From: an uncultured Helicobacter sp.
Lineage (GTDB): Bacteria > Campylobacterota > Campylobacteria > Campylobacterales > Helicobacteraceae
Reading direction: 5' to 3'
Length of the DNA stretch: 6,564 bases
Assembly (NCBI GenBank): GCA_947179285.1
Contig: CAMXAV010000042.1
Coordinates: 1 to 6,564 of the forward strand
The notes beneath the pieces were generated by a model that was given only the letters and a program-made list of their open reading frames with translations, was not told where the DNA came from and searched no databases. The stretch's first letter is position 1; each line of letters opens with the position of its first letter. The translations under genes were made by a program, and so were the position numbers. Below, one piece after another: positions 4,808 through 6,564 of the stretch.

Positions 4808-5994
4808 TGTTTGTTCCAAGAAGATTGCGTTCAGACCCCGATGAGAGAGGGCATTTTGGAATCTTTGGCGGGCGCTTTGTGCCCGAAACGCTCATGCCAA
4901 CGTTGCTCGAGCTCGAATCGTTCTATGCAAAAGTGCGCTTTGATGTAGATTTTTGGGAAGAAGCGCATGAGCTGCTAAACCGCTATGTTGGACGCCCGAG
5001 CCTCTTGTATTTTGCGCAGAATCTTAGCGCCGAGCTTGGCGCAAAAATCTATCTCAAGCGCGAGGATTTGAACCACACGGGCTCGCATAAAATCAACAAT
5101 GTGCTACTGCAGGCGCTTTTGGCAAAAAGAATGGGCAAGAAGCGCATTATCGCCGAGACAGGCGCGGGGCAGCACGGCGTGGCAACGGCGACTATCGCCG
5201 CATTTTTGGGCTTGGAATGCGAGATTTTCATGGGCGCAAAGGACATGCAGCGCCAAGAACTCAATGTGTTCCGCATGCAGCTTTTGGGCGCAAAGGTGCA
5301 TGCCGCCACATCGGGCTCGCAAACGCTCAAAGACGCGATGAACGAGGCGATTCGCGATTGGGTCAGCAACGCGCGCGACACGTTCTATTTGATTGGCACG
5401 GTTGCCGGACCACACCCCTACCCAATGATGGTGCGCGATTTTCAGAGTATCATCGGCTATGAGGCGCGGCAGCAGATTCTGCATGCCGAAGGGCGGCTGC
5501 CCGATTTGGTTGTTGCATGCGTTGGCGGTGGCAGCAACGCGGCGGGGCTGTTTGCGCATTTTCTCGATGATGTGTCTGTGCAACGCGTTGGAATCGAGGC
5601 GGGCGGGCGCGGCGGCGCGGGCGCGGCGAGCATCGCGCATGGCAGCGTTGGAATCTTGCACGGGCAGATGAGCTATTATCTCCAAACAGATGAGGGGCAA
5701 ATCGAGGAAGCGCAATGTATCTCGGCGGGGCTTGACTACCCGGGCATTGGACCAGAGCATGCCTATTGGTTTTCTCAAAAGCTCGTGGAATATGACACGA
5801 TTAGCGACAAAGAGGCGCTCGAAGCCTTCGTGTGGCTCTCGCAAAAAGAGGGGATTATCCCCGCGCTCGAATCTTCGCATGCGCTAGCATACATTTACAA
5901 GAATCGTGCTAGAATCCAAGATAAAATTGCTATCATTTGTCTTTCAGGTAGGGGCGATAAAGATGTTGCACAAGTTAAAGAACATTTGGGTTAG
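4807..5994 (+). CDS. trpB: Tryptophan synthase beta chain
   Basis: TrpB condenses indole with L-serine to give L-tryptophan, using PLP. The 395 residues fit the standard TrpB1 type. [16 protein letters not shown] (16-31) is the N-terminal signature. Lys95 in HTGSHKINN binds PLP, Glu117 in AETGAGQHG is the catalytic acid/base, GGGSNA (240-245) holds the PLP phosphate, and Glu355 in [12 protein letters not shown] and Ser380 in LSGRGDKD complete the cofactor site. [13 protein letters not shown] (194-206) and [14 protein letters not shown] (306-319) are normal. No residue needed for catalysis is missing. It overlaps apt by one base (TAATG) with no good Shine-Dalgarno, so it probably depends on ribosomes finishing apt. 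No trpA follows, which is unusual. The first ~14 and last ~36 codons use AGA, AGG, TCA and CGT more than the centre does. Confidence 0.96.
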   Translation: MFVPRRLRSDPDERGHFGIFGGRFVPETLMPTLLELESFYAKVRFDVDFWEEAHELLNRYVGRPSLLYFAQNLSAELGAKIYLKREDLNHTGSHKINNVLLQALLAKRMGKKRIIAETGAGQHGVATATIAAFLGLECEIFMGAKDMQRQELNVFRMQLLGAKVHAATSGSQTLKDAMNEAIRDWVSNARDTFYLIGTVAGPHPYPMMVRDFQSIIGYEARQQILHAEGRLPDLVVACVGGGSNAAGLFAHFLDDVSVQRVGIEAGGRGGAGAASIAHGSVGILHGQMSYYLQTDEGQIEEAQCISAGLDYPGIGPEHAYWFSQKLVEYDTISDKEALEAFVWLSQKEGIIPALESSHALAYIYKNRARIQDKIAIICLSGRGDKDVAQVKEHLG

Positions 5995-5998
5995 GAGA
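5993..5998 (+). promoter_or_regulatory. Shine-Dalgarno deciding the GTG start of the dedA-type gene
   Basis: AGGAGA overlaps the trpB stop and lies five bases before GTG 6004. It is much stronger than anything before the internal ATG at 6127, so the longer protein with an extra N-terminal helix is preferred. Confidence 0.6.
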
Positions 5999-6003
5999 GT
6001 TGG

Positions 6004-6564
6004 GTGAGAATCAAGCAAGTCATAGGGTTTATTGGAAGCTATTATCTATGGTTTTTGCTTGCAATCCTCATTTTAGCCGTTTTTATATGGAGTCATCTCA
6101 CAGGGTTTTCGTTTGAAGAATTTATCATGAATCTTTGGGATAATTATCTCGAAGATTGGGGGTATCTGATTCTTTTCATCTGGTCGTTGATTGAGGGCGA
6201 GCTTGGGCTCGTGTTTGCTGGGCTTGCTGTGCATGACCAAAAGATGGCATTTGTCCCAACGATTCTGATTGCCGGCGTCGCCGCTTCGATGGCTGACCAA
6301 TTCTATTTTTTCATCGGGCGCTACAATCGCCGCGCGATTCAAGAGCGCCTGATGTCGCAGAGGCGCAAATTTGCCCTTGCGAGTAAATTATTACAAAAAT
6401 ATGGTTGGATTATCATTTTTTTGCAACGTTTTATGTATGGAATGCGCACCGTGCTGCCGATGAGCATCGGCACAACGCGTTACCCCGCCTATAAATTTGG
6501 CATTATCAATCTGATTAGCTCATGGATTTGGGCATTTGTTGTCGTGGCGCTCACGGAATATTTC
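6004..6564 (+). CDS. DedA-family membrane protein (3' end beyond window)
   Basis: The frame is open from GTG 6004 to the window edge (187 codons, no stop), so the protein is incomplete at its C-terminus. DedA proteins are polytopic inner-membrane proteins; members such as UptA and related flippases move undecaprenyl phosphate or phospholipids across the membrane, but this member's substrate is unknown. Visible DedA features are WSLIEGELGLVFAGL (60-74, with the conserved acidic-Gly), DQFYFFIGRYNRR (98-110) and QRFMYGMRTVLPMSIG (141-156), the Arg/Pro-containing re-entrant motif. It resembles H. pylori HP0571. About 42 residues precede the point where the remembered H. pylori protein starts (MNLWDN, ATG 6127) and include an extra hydrophobic helix (15-29). 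Confidence 0.9.
   Translation, partial: MRIKQVIGFIGSYYLWFLLAILILAVFIWSHLTGFSFEEFIMNLWDNYLEDWGYLILFIWSLIEGELGLVFAGLAVHDQKMAFVPTILIAGVAASMADQFYFFIGRYNRRAIQERLMSQRRKFALASKLLQKYGWIIIFLQRFMYGMRTVLPMSIGTTRYPAYKFGIINLISSWIWAFVVVALTEYF

Noticed and set aside
4797..4808. TTGACA directly followed by TATAAT at the apt/trpB junction
   Set aside because: Both hexamers are perfect, but there is no spacer between them (about 17 bases are needed), and they encode the end of apt and overlap the trpB start. I treat it as chance.
5104..5880. 258-codon minus-strand frame opposite trpB
   Set aside because: Its composition (Arg, His, Cys-rich) and complete overlap with an intact trpB mark it as shadow.

Overview
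The window looks like chromosomal DNA from a Campylobacterota bacterium, most likely Helicobacter or a close relative. The plus-strand order folD, lepB, M50 membrane protease, rpiB, small coiled-coil membrane protein, apt, dedA matches, as I remember it, the H. pylori block HP0577 to HP0571 read backwards. The proteins also read as Helicobacter-type at sequence level, especially LepB, the coiled-coil protein and the DedA protein. By eye the genes are about half G+C, which is high for this group. No database search was possible, so the genus is an inference.

Layout. Positions 1-681 are non-coding and repeat-rich. A two-hairpin element (A) lies at each end, inside those sit two copies of a long imperfect palindrome (B), and a hairpin-dense core lies between, giving A-B-core-B-A. 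A small secreted cytochrome c gene follows on the minus strand (697-1038). A 78-bp divergent promoter region (1039-1116) then leads into one plus-strand run of eight genes to the window edge: folD, lepB, the M50 protease, rpiB, an unnamed single-TM coiled-coil gene, apt, trpB and a dedA-type gene cut off by the window end. Gaps run from an 8-bp overlap to 15 bp and no internal terminator is visible, so this is probably one operon.

How the genes fit together. FolD supplies one-carbon folates for purines and thymidylate. RpiB makes ribose-5-phosphate, the precursor of PRPP, which Apt uses to salvage adenine; tryptophan synthesis also consumes PRPP. LepB and the M50 protease both cleave at membranes. 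The tethered coiled-coil protein and the DedA protein are membrane-associated with no assigned partner. trpB is the gene that does not belong to the remembered H. pylori order, and no trpA is in view.

The strongest unexpected signal is in base composition. The tetramer GATC does not occur anywhere in the 6,564 bases. GGCC occurs once, in a Trp-Pro codon pair where no synonymous change could remove it. GAATC/GATTC are abundant while GAGTC/GACTC are nearly missing. Codon choice bends around these words (Asp is GAC, not GAT, before C; Gly avoids GGC before C), which points to past or present restriction-modification pressure. I see no CRISPR array, insertion sequence, prophage or rRNA/tRNA gene, and no obvious new multi-gene system.
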